Assembly (NCBI GenBank): GCA_023409435.1
Contig: JAEYHP010000002.1
Location: 1-16,187 of the forward strand
DNA from: Bacillota bacterium
GTDB taxonomy: Bacteria; Bacillota; Clostridia; Christensenellales; CAG-138
DNA length: 16,187 nt
Direction of reading: 5' to 3'
In this document: positions 1-7,679 of the stretch, one piece after another
How positions within the stretch are numbered: position 1 is the stretch's first letter
Layout of the letters: each line of letters opens with the position of its first letter
Translations under genes and position numbers: made by a program
The notes under the pieces: generated by a model
Seen by the model: only the letters and a program-made list of their open reading frames with translations
Told to the model about the DNA's origin: nothing
Database searches by the model: none

Positions 1-196
1 CATCCGCAACATCAAGCAGAATTTGTTCTGGGCGTTCGGATACAATGTCATCGGCATCCCCATCGCGGCAGGCGTGCTATACCTGCTGGGCGGCCCGTTA
101 TTAAACCCCATATTCGCGGCAGCCGCCATGAGTTTGAGTTCGGTATCGGTGCTAACCAACGCGCTGCGGCTGAAGAATTTCAAAGCGCCGCGGTAA
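1..196 (+). CDS. copA: Copper-translocating P-type ATPase, C-terminal end (partial)
   Basis: Only the last 64 codons are present; the reading frame enters at base 2 and stops with TAA at 194-196. The peptide carries the last two membrane helices of a P1B-type ATPase: an NLFWAFGYN stretch, a GIPIAAG helix, and near the end MSLSSVSVLTNALRL. The Met-x-x-Ser-Ser signature in the last helix is a known copper(I)-coordinating element of CopA-type pumps, so the substrate is most likely Cu(I) exported from the cytoplasm. A copZ-like chaperone gene lies 0.8 kb downstream on the same strand, which supports the copper assignment. The ATP-binding, phosphorylation and N-terminal metal-binding domains lie outside the window and cannot be checked. 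Confidence 0.9.
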   Translation, partial: IRNIKQNLFWAFGYNVIGIPIAAGVLYLLGGPLLNPIFAAAAMSLSSVSVLTNALRLKNFKAPR

Positions 197-265
197 GGCA
201 GCATCGGCCGGTAAACAACAACGGTTAAATCATTTCAAAGCAATATGCTAAGAAAGGGAATGTAT

Positions 266-949
266 ATGAAAAAGGTTAAAAAAGCAATCCTCACAATTTG
301 CGCCGGGGCGATGGCCGTACTTGCGCTCGTTGGCTGCAGCCAGCTCGACGTGGTGGGAAGGGCCTCCATTACTTCGTTTGACGCGGTACTAAAGGCCATA
401 CCCGATAAGGTTCAGGCCGATGAAATGAACGTCGGCTGGTCCCTTTCCGCTCCTGACGATGCCGTGCGGTTCATCTGGAGTGAGGATTACAGCAGGAGCC
501 CTATCCACGACGCCATGCTGGAGTTTGACGCGCAGCCGTTTATTGAAGCGGGCCTGGACCCCAGCAAACTTCCGGAAAACATCCAGTATTATGAGGATAA
601 GCTCATGGTGGGCACAAAGTTTGGCAGCGATGAACTAAAATACTTCGGCAAGGCGACCCCTCTCAAGGCATATGAGCAGATCGTCAACCTGTACCGCGAC
701 AGCATCGGCTACCACACCGCGCTCGACCATTATGGTGTAAAGCTCGGCAACGGCAACATGTTCGAATGGGCCAAGGACATGAGCACAAACGATAAGGATA
801 TCGTGTTTGTGCTGAATCCGGAACCGTTCATCGCGGCGGGCGTTGACCCCAACGCGGTAACTGGTTGGGTGTTTGCGAAGGTTCCTGTGGAAGAGAATGG
901 CGAGACGGTTGAAATGGATAAGTTCCTCAAGCCCTTTGATTTACAATAA
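266..949 (+). CDS. Putative lipoprotein with internal duplication, encoded between copA and copZ
   Basis: I do not recognise this family. The start at ATG 266 is chosen because AAAGGGA (253-259) lies 6 nt upstream; an in-frame ATG at 245 lacks such a site. The 227-residue product starts with a Lys-rich n-region and a hydrophobic stretch ending in LALVGC, a lipobox with Cys24 as the predicted lipidated residue, so it should be anchored on the outer face of the membrane. The mature part contains two related units. FIWSED (69-74) is followed by FDAQPFIEAGLDP (87-99), and FEWAKD (166-171) by LNPEPFIAAGVDP (183-195), with 18- and 17-residue spacing. It sits 69 nt after copA and 12 nt before copZ, with no terminator between, so co-expression with copper export genes is likely. 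A role in extracytoplasmic copper handling is inference only: there is no Cys pair or Met/His-rich motif. Confidence 0.75.
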   Translation: MKKVKKAILTICAGAMAVLALVGCSQLDVVGRASITSFDAVLKAIPDKVQADEMNVGWSLSAPDDAVRFIWSEDYSRSPIHDAMLEFDAQPFIEAGLDPSKLPENIQYYEDKLMVGTKFGSDELKYFGKATPLKAYEQIVNLYRDSIGYHTALDHYGVKLGNGNMFEWAKDMSTNDKDIVFVLNPEPFIAAGVDPNAVTGWVFAKVPVEENGETVEMDKFLKPFDLQ

Positions 950-961
950 CGGGAGGCAGCT

Positions 962-1171
962 ATGGGAAAAGCGATCATAAAAGTGGACGGAATGTCCTGC
1001 GAACATTGCGTAAAGTCGATTACAAAGGCGGTGGGAGCGCTCCCGGGCGTCGCCGCAGTTGCCGTGGATTTAAACGCCAAGACGGTGACAGTGGACCATG
1101 ACCCCGGCAAGACAACGCTGGGACAGATCCGGCTGGAGATCGAAGACCAGGGTTACGATGTAGTTGGCTAA
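962..1171 (+). CDS. copZ: Copper chaperone, heavy-metal-associated (HMA) domain
   Basis: This 69-residue protein is a single HMA domain of the usual CopZ length. It has the metal-binding motif GMSCEHC (Cys13 and Cys16), the ferredoxin-like fold pattern, and a terminal EDQGYDVVG strand typical of copper chaperones. It would bind Cu(I) in the cytoplasm through the two cysteines and pass it to the CopA pump. GGGAGG at 951-956 lies 5 nt before the ATG, in the 12-nt gap after the lipoprotein gene, so the two are translationally close. A strong terminator follows directly, making copZ the last gene of the copper operon. The Ser-Cys-Glu-His-Cys variant is common in Firmicute CopZ proteins. Confidence is high for the fold and good for copper as the metal. 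Confidence 0.92.
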   Translation: MGKAIIKVDGMSCEHCVKSITKAVGALPGVAAVAVDLNAKTVTVDHDPGKTTLGQIRLEIEDQGYDVVG

Positions 1172-1176
1172 AAGCT

Positions 1177-1212
1177 GCCCCGATTAGGCGATTGCCTGAT
1201 CGGGGCTTTTTT
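1177..1212 (+). terminator. Rho-independent terminator after copZ
   Basis: A 13-bp stem (GCCCCGATTAGGC at 1177-1189 with GCCTGATCGGGGC at 1194-1206, one G-T pair) closes a GATT loop and is followed by six T (1207-1212). The stop codon of copZ is 5 nt upstream. The same hairpin lies just past the lacZ stop on the other strand, followed there by a weaker T-rich stretch, so it may terminate both convergent units. Confidence 0.93.
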
Positions 1213-1229
1213 ATCTGTATTTCCGGGCA

Positions 1230-4200
1230 TTAAATTCCCCGGAAGGAGAAGAAAAGACGCAGCGGCTTTCCCTGCGGCAGCAGGTATTCAGGCAGCGTAC
1301 GCGCCCCCCAGCTGTTATCTCCCCCCACGCCCATTTGCATCAGGGAGGCGCGTACGATGGTGTGGTGGACGGGCGGCAATTCGTACGGGTGATGCGCGTT
1401 CTCCAATTCATGCGGGGTATAGGGGAGGGCGGAGAATTCCATTTCCCGCATTGTGGAAAACAACAGCCCCCGGCCCTTGTTGTTTACTACCTTGGCATAC
1501 CGCACGCCCGTTTTGTTGCCCGTTTCCTGCGGAACCAGGTACCGCGCCATGCTATCACGCACAAGGCTTCTGTATACGCTGAGCTTTGCGCCAAGCTTTC
1601 TGTCGCAGTGGGTTTCCTCCGGACCCATGCCATACCATTCCAGATGGTCATAATCGGCGCTAAGCTGAAACAGCATTCCAAATTCCGGCATGGGGGAAAG
1701 CGCTTCGGGCGGGTCCATCGTAAGAGAGATGGATACTTCGCCGTCCCCCAAGACAGTGTAGCCGACCTGGCAGCTTGAAACAGGAACGGTAGGCAGGTAG
1801 TGGGTAAATGTTATCGAAACGGAGCCTTTCCCCTCCCTTGCATGTAATTCAGGCAATTCCTGTGCGGGGAGCTTGGCAGGGTCGAATGGCATGGCATAGA
1901 GGCTCGCAAGCTTCCACTGGCCATAGCGGGCGGGCATATAGTTGCCTCTGTCGTTGTCCGTTGGCGCGCGCCAGAAGTTGGGCCTGGGCATATCCTGCAA
2001 CAGCTCCACACCCGCGTACCGGTAGGAAACCAACCCTCCGCGCAGGCGGGAAAACAGTGCTTCAAAGTTTTCCCCCTTTACGCCAACGTTGAGATGTCCG
2101 TGCACCACGCGAAGCGGGGGGGTATCGATGTGCATCGTGACATCCGCCCAGCGTACGGTATGCTGGGCGAACGCAACTTCATGGCCGCTTTTCGCCCAAC
2201 CCGTATCCTCTTTTAGGCGGAATGAGACGGTTATGGCGTATTCGCCCGCTTCCGTCGGAACGGACGGCAGCGGGAATGTCTTGCTTGCAAGCGGGGGAAC
2301 GGAGGTCTCCAACGTTTCTTCGCGCAGTGTTTCCCCTTCTTTTTGCAGCAAAATAACGCAGCGATATTGAGACGTATCGGTAAACAGGCTTCGGTTCGTA
2401 ACCGTAAAGTCTTGTTTACCGAACTGCACGCGGATATCCTGGTACAGGTATTTGATCTCCTGCAGCTTGGGGGATGGCGTCCTGTCCCCATATACTAAGC
2501 CGTTCCCGCTGAAGCTGTAATCCGAGGGACGGTCATTAAAATCCCCGCCATAAGCAAAATATGCTTCCCCGTACCGGTTCTTTTGGAGCAGGGATTGGTC
2601 GATATAATCCCAGATAAAGCCGCCCTGGTAGAGCGGGTCGCGCTCGGCCAGTTCGGTGTATTTGTTTACACCGCCGCAGGAATTTCCCATGGCGTGCCCG
2701 TATTCACACAGGATAAAGGGCTTACTGCGGTTCTTCTGCAAAAATGCCTCCACGTCGGCCGCAGGCGTGTACATCTGGCTTTCGATATCAGTGGTGTCGT
2801 TATACCGCCTGTCGTGCGCCACCCCTTCATAGTGCACCAGCCGGGAAGAGTCCTTTTTGCGGAATAGCTCTGAAACCTCAAAAATGTCCCTTCCGCCGAA
2901 GGATTCGTTGCCGCAGGACCAAATGAGGATGCAGGGATGGTTCTTATCCCGTTCGTACATGGCGTCTGCGCGGCTTAATATGGCGGGCAGCCAATCAGGG
3001 TTGTCGCCGGGTATGGCTCTGTCCATGCCTGCGCCGCCCCGTGCTATGGTATCCCATATGCCGTGGCTTTCGAGATTCGTTTCGTCTATGACATACAGGC
3101 CGTATTTGTCGCACAACTCATAAAAGAGGGAGGCATTGGGGTAATGGCTGGTGCGCACGGCGTTGATGTTGTGCCGCTTCATGGTAATGAGATCCTGCTC
3201 GATCAGTTCTCTGGTCATCACCCGCCCGTGCAAATACCCGAACTCATGCCGGTTGATGCCTTTGAACTCGATCCGTTTGCCGTTGATTTGCATCAGCCCG
3301 TCGTGCAGCTCGAATTTACGGAAGCCCGCCTGTTCGGCAATAACTTCCTGAATTTCGCCTGCTTCGTCGAACAGCGTAAGCGTCAGGCGGTAAAGGTTGG
3401 GCTGCTCCGCGCTCCATAGCCGCGGATTTGAAACGGGTAATGTCATCCGCATGTCTTCCCGCAGTTCCGCCTCCATGCTTGCAACCTCAACGCCGTCATC
3501 AAAAAGCACAGCAGTAACGCGCCCGGTGCCCTGCGTTTTCAACGTCAGACTGAGGTCCGCGCTTTTAAAATCCCCGGCAAGCTGCGTTTCTATTTTTAAA
3601 TCCCAGGCATGGGCTTTTGGTACCGCATAGAGGTACACGTCCCGGAATATGCCGGAAAACCGGAAGAAATCCTGATCCTCCAGCCAGCTTCCCGAAGCCC
3701 ACTTATATACCCGCACGGCGAGCTTGTTTTCGCCTTCCTGCAGATAGGGGGTCAGCTCGAATTCCGAGGGCGTAAAGCTGTCCGTCCCATAGCCCACATA
3801 CCGTCCGTTGAGCCAAAGCGCGAACGCGCTTTCCACCCCCTGGAACGAGATATGCAGGTTTTGCTCAATCCTAAGCGTTTCAGGCAGCGCAAAGTATTTG
3901 ACATAGCTTGCGACGGGATTAAACTCGGTTGGGATTTGCCCCGGCGCGATTTCCTCATGCCCGTCCCACGGGTATTGTATGTTGACGTAGTGCGGAATGT
4001 CGTATCCTTCCAGCTGGATGTGCGCGGGCACACGGATATCCGCCCACGGTCTGCAGTCATAATCCATGGCTTCAAACCCCCGAATTGCGCTTTCCGCATT
4101 CGGGGCATACGCGAATTTCCACAATCCGTTGAGCGAAAGAATAAAGCCGCTTTCCCCTGTATCCGCCTCTGCGGCGTTTTTGTAAAAATGGTGGTCGGAA

Positions 4201-4265
4201 TGCGGGGGCATCCTGTTTTCTTCAAAAAACAGCGGGTCGGCCATTCTCTTATGGTCAAATTGCAT
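1230..4265 (-). CDS. lacZ: Beta-galactosidase, glycoside hydrolase family 2, LacZ type
   Basis: The product (1011 residues) hydrolyses terminal beta-D-galactosyl bonds, as in lactose, and has no signal peptide, so it should be cytoplasmic. Its length fits the LacZ subfamily (about 1020). In order it shows the N-terminal sugar-binding jelly roll (around 45-215, with VNIQYPW and DQDFFRFSGIFRDVYL), an Ig-like segment, the catalytic barrel, and the C-terminal beta-galactosidase small-chain domain. Catalytic residues are visible: acid/base Glu454 in CGNES and nucleophile Glu521 in ILCEYGHAMGN. NRHEFG, RTSHYPN, DETNLESHG and FWRAPTDNDRG are further family signatures. It is the last gene of the transporter operon, 92 nt after the second permease, so it should act on the imported sugar. 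The ATG at 4265 has only a weak ribosome site (AAAGA); see the hairpin entry at 4275-4320. The exact galactoside is not shown by sequence. Confidence 0.95.
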   Translation of the reverse strand: MQFDHKRMADPLFFEENRMPPHSDHHFYKNAAEADTGESGFILSLNGLWKFAYAPNAESAIRGFEAMDYDCRPWADIRVPAHIQLEGYDIPHYVNIQYPWDGHEEIAPGQIPTEFNPVASYVKYFALPETLRIEQNLHISFQGVESAFALWLNGRYVGYGTDSFTPSEFELTPYLQEGENKLAVRVYKWASGSWLEDQDFFRFSGIFRDVYLYAVPKAHAWDLKIETQLAGDFKSADLSLTLKTQGTGRVTAVLFDDGVEVASMEAELREDMRMTLPVSNPRLWSAEQPNLYRLTLTLFDEAGEIQEVIAEQAGFRKFELHDGLMQINGKRIEFKGINRHEFGYLHGRVMTRELIEQDLITMKRHNINAVRTSHYPNASLFYELCDKYGLYVIDETNLESHGIWDTIARGGAGMDRAIPGDNPDWLPAILSRADAMYERDKNHPCILIWSCGNESFGGRDIFEVSELFRKKDSSRLVHYEGVAHDRRYNDTTDIESQMYTPAADVEAFLQKNRSKPFILCEYGHAMGNSCGGVNKYTELAERDPLYQGGFIWDYIDQSLLQKNRYGEAYFAYGGDFNDRPSDYSFSGNGLVYGDRTPSPKLQEIKYLYQDIRVQFGKQDFTVTNRSLFTDTSQYRCVILLQKEGETLREETLETSVPPLASKTFPLPSVPTEAGEYAITVSFRLKEDTGWAKSGHEVAFAQHTVRWADVTMHIDTPPLRVVHGHLNVGVKGENFEALFSRLRGGLVSYRYAGVELLQDMPRPNFWRAPTDNDRGNYMPARYGQWKLASLYAMPFDPAKLPAQELPELHAREGKGSVSITFTHYLPTVPVSSCQVGYTVLGDGEVSISLTMDPPEALSPMPEFGMLFQLSADYDHLEWYGMGPEETHCDRKLGAKLSVYRSLVRDSMARYLVPQETGNKTGVRYAKVVNNKGRGLLFSTMREMEFSALPYTPHELENAHHPYELPPVHHTIVRASLMQMGVGGDNSWGARTLPEYLLPQGKPLRLFFSFRGI

Positions 4266-4274
4266 ACGTCTTTA

Positions 4275-4320
4275 TTGGCCGATAAAGCAATGCGCCTTCG
4301 TTCGGCCGAATTCCTTTCCT
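4275..4320 (-). promoter_or_regulatory. Hairpin and displaced ribosome-binding sequence ahead of lacZ
   Basis: On the mRNA strand, AGGAAAGGAA (4320-4311) is the best ribosome binding sequence near lacZ, but it lies 45 nt before the ATG. Between them, TTCGGCCGAA-type bases (4310-4302) can pair with TCGGCCAA (4282-4275): 6 bp, one bulged base, then 2 bp, around a loop of about 19 nt. If folded, the purine-rich site would be brought to 9 unpaired nucleotides from the start. The pairing is seen in the sequence; its role in translation is inference. Confidence 0.35.
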
Positions 4321-4357
4321 TATTTCGTTATGGCAAGCGGATATCCGCGGAATTTCC

Positions 4358-5167
4358 TTATTTCACGGCGCCCGTGATCCCTTCTGCAAAGCTCTTTTGC
4401 AGCAGGAAGAATATAATCACCGTGGGGAGCGTACAGACGAGCACAGCGAGCATCAGCATGCCGTAATCGGTCACGTACCCGGTAATGAGGTTGGCGACCA
4501 GCATCGGCATGGTGGTCTGTTTGTCGCTGAGCATGATGATCTTGGGCCAGAGGTAGTTGTTCCACGCGTTCATGAACGTGATGGTCATGGCCGCGGCGTA
4601 GGTGGAGCGCATGGTGGGGAGGAACATTTTAAAGAATATGCCGATCTCGCTCACCCCGTCGATACGCGCCGCCTCTATGATATCGTGCGGGAAGCTGCGC
4701 GCGCTTTGCCGGAACATCATAATGAGAAACGGCGTGGATATGGTGGGCAGTATGAACCCGACCGTCGTGTTGAGCAGGTCCATCTCGGAAAACATCTGGA
4801 ACAGCGGGATCAGCGTCGCTGCAAACGGCACCATCATGGCGGTCAAAAGCACGCGCATTATGCGGTCCTTGCCCCGGGTATGGAATATTTCAAAGCCGTA
4901 CCCGGCTAAAGAGCAGATCAACAGGGAGATCAGCGTCAGCGTCGTGGCGTTGACGAATGAGTTTTTCATGGCCCGCGCCAGATCCTGCGAAGCAAGCAGG
5001 CCTTTGAAATTTTCAAACAGGTAGGCCCCCGGCAACAGCGTTCCGCGCACAACGTCCACGCTTTTGTTGGTGGCGGAAATCAGCATCCACAACAGCGGAA
5101 ATACCGACAGAAACGAAACAAGTATCAAAAAGCCGTAGCGGAAGATATCGGCAAGCGTTCGTTTCAT
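4358..5167 (-). CDS. Carbohydrate ABC transporter permease (MalG/LacG-like)
   Basis: This 269-residue inner-membrane subunit belongs to the CUT1 sugar-importer permeases. It starts with a cytoplasmic MKRTLADIFRYG segment and has six expected hydrophobic helices. The EAA loop that docks on the ATPase reads IIEAARIDGVSEIGIFFKMFLP (about 165-186), closely matching the MalG-type consensus EAAxIDGAS. The C-terminus SFAEGITGAVK resembles the MalG/LacG end, which typically ends in GLTAGAVKG. Its ATG overlaps the stop of the preceding permease by 4 nt (ATGA, 5164-5167), indicating translational coupling. With the first permease it would form the transmembrane channel for the galactoside captured by the binding protein. 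No ATPase gene is adjacent. Confidence 0.92.
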   Translation of the reverse strand: MKRTLADIFRYGFLILVSFLSVFPLLWMLISATNKSVDVVRGTLLPGAYLFENFKGLLASQDLARAMKNSFVNATTLTLISLLICSLAGYGFEIFHTRGKDRIMRVLLTAMMVPFAATLIPLFQMFSEMDLLNTTVGFILPTISTPFLIMMFRQSARSFPHDIIEAARIDGVSEIGIFFKMFLPTMRSTYAAAMTITFMNAWNNYLWPKIIMLSDKQTTMPMLVANLITGYVTDYGMLMLAVLVCTLPTVIIFFLLQKSFAEGITGAVK

Positions 5168-6060
5168 CGTTTGTCCCCCGCTTTCATCTGAATCAGCGCC
5201 AATACCGCCACAAGCAGGAATATCACATACGAGAGCGCCGCGGCGTAGCCGAAATTCGGGGAGTATTCAAAAGATATTTTGTAGATGTGATGGGACAGTG
5301 TGATGGTGGCTTCCGCGGGCCCGCCCCGCGTAAGATTATACGATTCGTCAAACAGCTGCAGCGTGCCGTTGGTGGATAATATGGCCGTAAGCAGTATCAT
5401 GGGCTTTAATTGCGGGATTGTGATTTTAAAGAACTGGCGGATTGGCCCCGCGCCGTCAATTTTCGCTGCTTCGTATATGGCGGGGTCTATATTCTGCAGT
5501 GCCGCGAGGTAAAATACCATATTGTACCCCGTCCATCGCCACAAAAGCGCGATCACGATGACGATGCGCGCCGCCGTTGGGTTGCCCAGCCAGTTGAACG
5601 GAGCGTCCAAGATACCCGTCTGCGTTAAAATGCTGTTTAAAAATCCGTCCGCCGCGAACAGCGACCGGAATATGACGGAGTAGGAAACGAGCGAGGTAGC
5701 GCATGGCAGGAATATGGCGGTGCGGAACAGCCCCCGGTATTTGAGCTTTCTTTCGTTGAGCATCACGGCTAATATCAACGCGAAAAACAGCATCAAAGGC
5801 ACCTGTACGATTAAATAGAAGAACGTGTTGGAAAGCGCTTTTTTGAATACGACGTCCTGCAACAGCCGCTCATAGTTGTAAAAGTCCGCCCATCGCATAT
5901 TTTTGCCAACGCCGGTCTGGAACGAAAGGAGAAGCGCTTTTATCATGGGATAAAAGTTCATCCACAGGATCATCAGCGAAGCCGGAAGCAAGAACGTCCA
6001 CCCTGTGATGCTGCGTTTCTGTTCAAGCCCAAGGCCGTTCTTCAAGGTGCTGGCAGGCAT
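5164..6060 (-). CDS. Carbohydrate ABC transporter permease (MalF/LacF-like)
   Basis: This 298-residue membrane protein is the first of the two CUT1 permeases. The N-terminal helix begins near TGWTFLLPASLMILWMN, and a large part is hydrophobic, consistent with six helices. The ATPase-docking EAA loop is visible as IYEAAKIDGAGPIRQFFKITIP (about 198-219), followed by the usual QLKP. The late segment TLQLFDESYNLTRGGP is a typical LacF/UgpA-type periplasmic loop with the Thr-x-Gly-Gly-Pro signature. The start has AAAGGGG about 8 nt upstream. It follows the binding-protein gene after 97 nt and overlaps the next permease by 4 nt. Substrate is inferred as a beta-galactoside from the downstream lacZ. 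Confidence 0.92.
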   Translation of the reverse strand: MPASTLKNGLGLEQKRSITGWTFLLPASLMILWMNFYPMIKALLLSFQTGVGKNMRWADFYNYERLLQDVVFKKALSNTFFYLIVQVPLMLFFALILAVMLNERKLKYRGLFRTAIFLPCATSLVSYSVIFRSLFAADGFLNSILTQTGILDAPFNWLGNPTAARIVIVIALLWRWTGYNMVFYLAALQNIDPAIYEAAKIDGAGPIRQFFKITIPQLKPMILLTAILSTNGTLQLFDESYNLTRGGPAEATITLSHHIYKISFEYSPNFGYAAALSYVIFLLVAVLALIQMKAGDKR

Positions 6061-6106
6061 GAATACGCCCCTTTCCGCGAGAAGTTTGGTATTTTCGTTC
6101 TAAAAC

Positions 6107-6136
6107 GGGGGAACCGCCCCATTTGGAGATTCCCCC
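6107..6136 (-). terminator. Hairpin between binding-protein and permease genes, probable attenuator or mRNA stabiliser
   Basis: On the mRNA strand GGGGGAATC (6136-6128) pairs with GGTTCCCCC (6115-6107), 9 bp with one G-U pair, around a 12-nt loop, and is followed by GTTTTAG. The T-run is short. In solute-binding-protein operons a hairpin here commonly gives more binding protein than permease, either by partial termination or by protecting the upstream mRNA; which applies here is inference. Confidence 0.6.
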
Positions 6137-6157
6137 GCGGTTCTTGAAAAGGGCAGA

Positions 6158-7507
6158 TTATTGGCCCATCAGGAATTTGACGTTGCTTTCCGCTTCGGTC
6201 AAAGCCGTTGCGGCGTCCGTGCCGGACATGATGCCGGCGAGGGCAACGCCCACCGCGTCGCGCGCTTCATAATAATACACGCCGGTGATGTTGCTGGGCA
6301 CCTTGCCCGCATACTCGGTGATGGTGGCGTATATGGGCTGGCCGTTGAAGAAGGCCTGCGGCTGGGCATATACATCGCTTGCGCCCGCCGGGAGATAGGT
6401 GGCTAGAGCGCCGGAGGAGGGGAGTATGGTCTCATACAGCGGCACGCTTCCGGCAAACGTGTTTTTCAGGAAGTCAATGGCGAGATCCTTGTTCTTGGTA
6501 TTTGCGATAATGCCCCAGCTGGAACCGCCGTTGTTGGAGTAATGGGTGGCGCTTGCGGTATTGAGCGTAGGCAGGTTTGTTATGGCCCACTTGCCGGACT
6601 GGTCCTGTGCGCTCTGGACAGAGGCCAGGATCCAGCACCCGTTGATGGTTCCCGCGACGGTTTCATTGACGATTGTGCCGATGTATTCGTCCCAGTTGTT
6701 CACTTCCACCAGTACCCCTTTGCTGACCAACGCCCGGTAAACGCGCAGCACTTCCTTGAGCTCGGCGTTGTTTGCGATGTTCGGGGTGCCGTCGGCGTTA
6801 AAGAGGCTGCTTCCGCAGGATTGGAGGAGTATCATGATAAGGTCCGGCTGACCCGCGACGGAGGAAAGCAGCGGTTTTCCGGTTTTTGCGAGCACGTCCT
6901 CGGCTTTTGTGATGAAATCGTCCCAGGTGGTATCGGAGAAATCCTCAATCTTGTAACCGGCCTGTTCCAGCACATCGGTCCGCAAAGCCGTGATGACGGT
7001 ACCGTTGTCGAACGGAACGCCGTAGTTCTTCCCGTTGACCACGGAATACGCAGTCTTGGCGGCGGCAAACTGGGTAAAATCAATGCCGCTGCCCGTGATA
7101 TCCAGCATCAGGTCTGGGTAGTTGATGACGTTTTTCTGGTACGCGTTGTCCTGCATCAATATGATATCGGGCAGCGTATCGAGTTGGTTGGAGGTCGCCG
7201 CCGTGGTTACCTTGGTCTGCAGGTCATCCCAGGAAGTCTCCACCACTTCCAACGTAAAATCGGGGTATTGCTGCTGGTAGACCTTTGCAGCCTCGTTCAT
7301 GGCGTAAATATTGAACGCAGGGTCCCAGCACCAAACGGTCAGTTTTTTGGCGCCTTCACTTGGCGCCGCAGGGCTTTCAGGCTTTTCGGCCGCGGGCGCG
7401 GGAGCCGGGGTCGCTTCCTCCTGGCCGGAGCTTGGGGCGGTTGTGGTGCAGGCGGTTAAAGCAAATGTCATGAGCAGGGCAAGAAACAGAGCAAGCGCTT
7501 TTTTCAT
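6158..7507 (-). CDS. ABC transporter sugar-binding lipoprotein (family 1 extracellular)
   Basis: The 449-residue product has a signal peptide MKKALALFLALLMTFALTAC with lipobox LTAC, so Cys20 should be lipidated and the protein anchored outside the membrane. An Ala/Pro-rich linker (about 25-53) precedes the substrate-binding fold, which opens with LTVWCWDPAFN and continues with a VYQQQYPDFTLEV segment typical of family 1 solute-binding proteins. YSNNGGSSWGIIA (about 320-333) lies in the hinge and binding-cleft region. It would capture an oligosaccharide, probably a beta-galactoside given the downstream lacZ, and deliver it to the two permeases. The start has AAGGGGGG about 7 nt upstream. A promoter lies about 110 nt upstream and a hairpin follows the gene, so it probably leads the transport transcript and is expressed most. 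Confidence 0.93.
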   Translation of the reverse strand: MKKALALFLALLMTFALTACTTTAPSSGQEEATPAPAPAAEKPESPAAPSEGAKKLTVWCWDPAFNIYAMNEAAKVYQQQYPDFTLEVVETSWDDLQTKVTTAATSNQLDTLPDIILMQDNAYQKNVINYPDLMLDITGSGIDFTQFAAAKTAYSVVNGKNYGVPFDNGTVITALRTDVLEQAGYKIEDFSDTTWDDFITKAEDVLAKTGKPLLSSVAGQPDLIMILLQSCGSSLFNADGTPNIANNAELKEVLRVYRALVSKGVLVEVNNWDEYIGTIVNETVAGTINGCWILASVQSAQDQSGKWAITNLPTLNTASATHYSNNGGSSWGIIANTKNKDLAIDFLKNTFAGSVPLYETILPSSGALATYLPAGASDVYAQPQAFFNGQPIYATITEYAGKVPSNITGVYYYEARDAVGVALAGIMSGTDAATALTEAESNVKFLMGQ

Positions 7508-7614
7508 GGAAAAACCCCCCTTAAAGCTTTATTCTTTTTGAGTCGTGCCTGGACGAAATCGAAGGCGGAGCGTACGGCGGTGTACATGCATGAACGCAGA
7601 TTTGATCTAACCTG

Positions 7615-7661
7615 ATTATAACAGCATCGGGGGATTCGGTGTTTTCATTATCGCTCAATAA
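7615..7661 (-). promoter_or_regulatory. Promoter of the sugar-import operon with activator-like inverted repeat
   Basis: On the - strand a perfect -10 TATAAT lies at 7620-7615. The hexamer 17 nt upstream (7643-7638) is AACACC, far from TTGACA. Just upstream, TTAT and ATAA flank TGAGCG (within 7647-7661), a short dyad where an activator would sit next to RNA polymerase. A good -10 with a poor -35 is what AraC-activated promoters often show. The binding of the adjacent AraC protein here is inference. Confidence 0.55.
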
Positions 7662-7679
7662 CTGTGCAAATTCGACCAT

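Noticed and set aside
730..1110. Open frame of 126 codons on the - strand over the lipoprotein and copZ genes
   Set aside because: Both genes on the + strand are better supported by ribosome sites, lipobox and metal motif.
4315..4364. 12-bp direct repeat TTTCCTTATTTC at 4315-4326 and 4353-4364
   Set aside because: One copy includes the stop codon of the permease gene; a single short A/T-rich duplication is not enough to call an operator or an insertion duplication.
3609..4466. Open frame of 285 codons on the + strand across the start of lacZ
   Set aside because: It lies opposite the well-supported lacZ coding region and the end of a permease gene, with no domain and no ribosome site.
6542..7459. 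Long open frame (305 codons) on the + strand opposite the sugar-binding protein gene
   Set aside because: It is a shadow of a clear lipoprotein gene; its Arg/Gly-rich translation, mostly lacking any family pattern, reflects the codon use of the opposite strand.
7488..7503. CcpA (cre) site at the AAGCGCTT core inside the start of the binding-protein gene
   Set aside because: It has about three mismatches to the consensus, and similar AAGCGCTT cores occur inside lacZ and a permease gene, so it is probably codon-driven.
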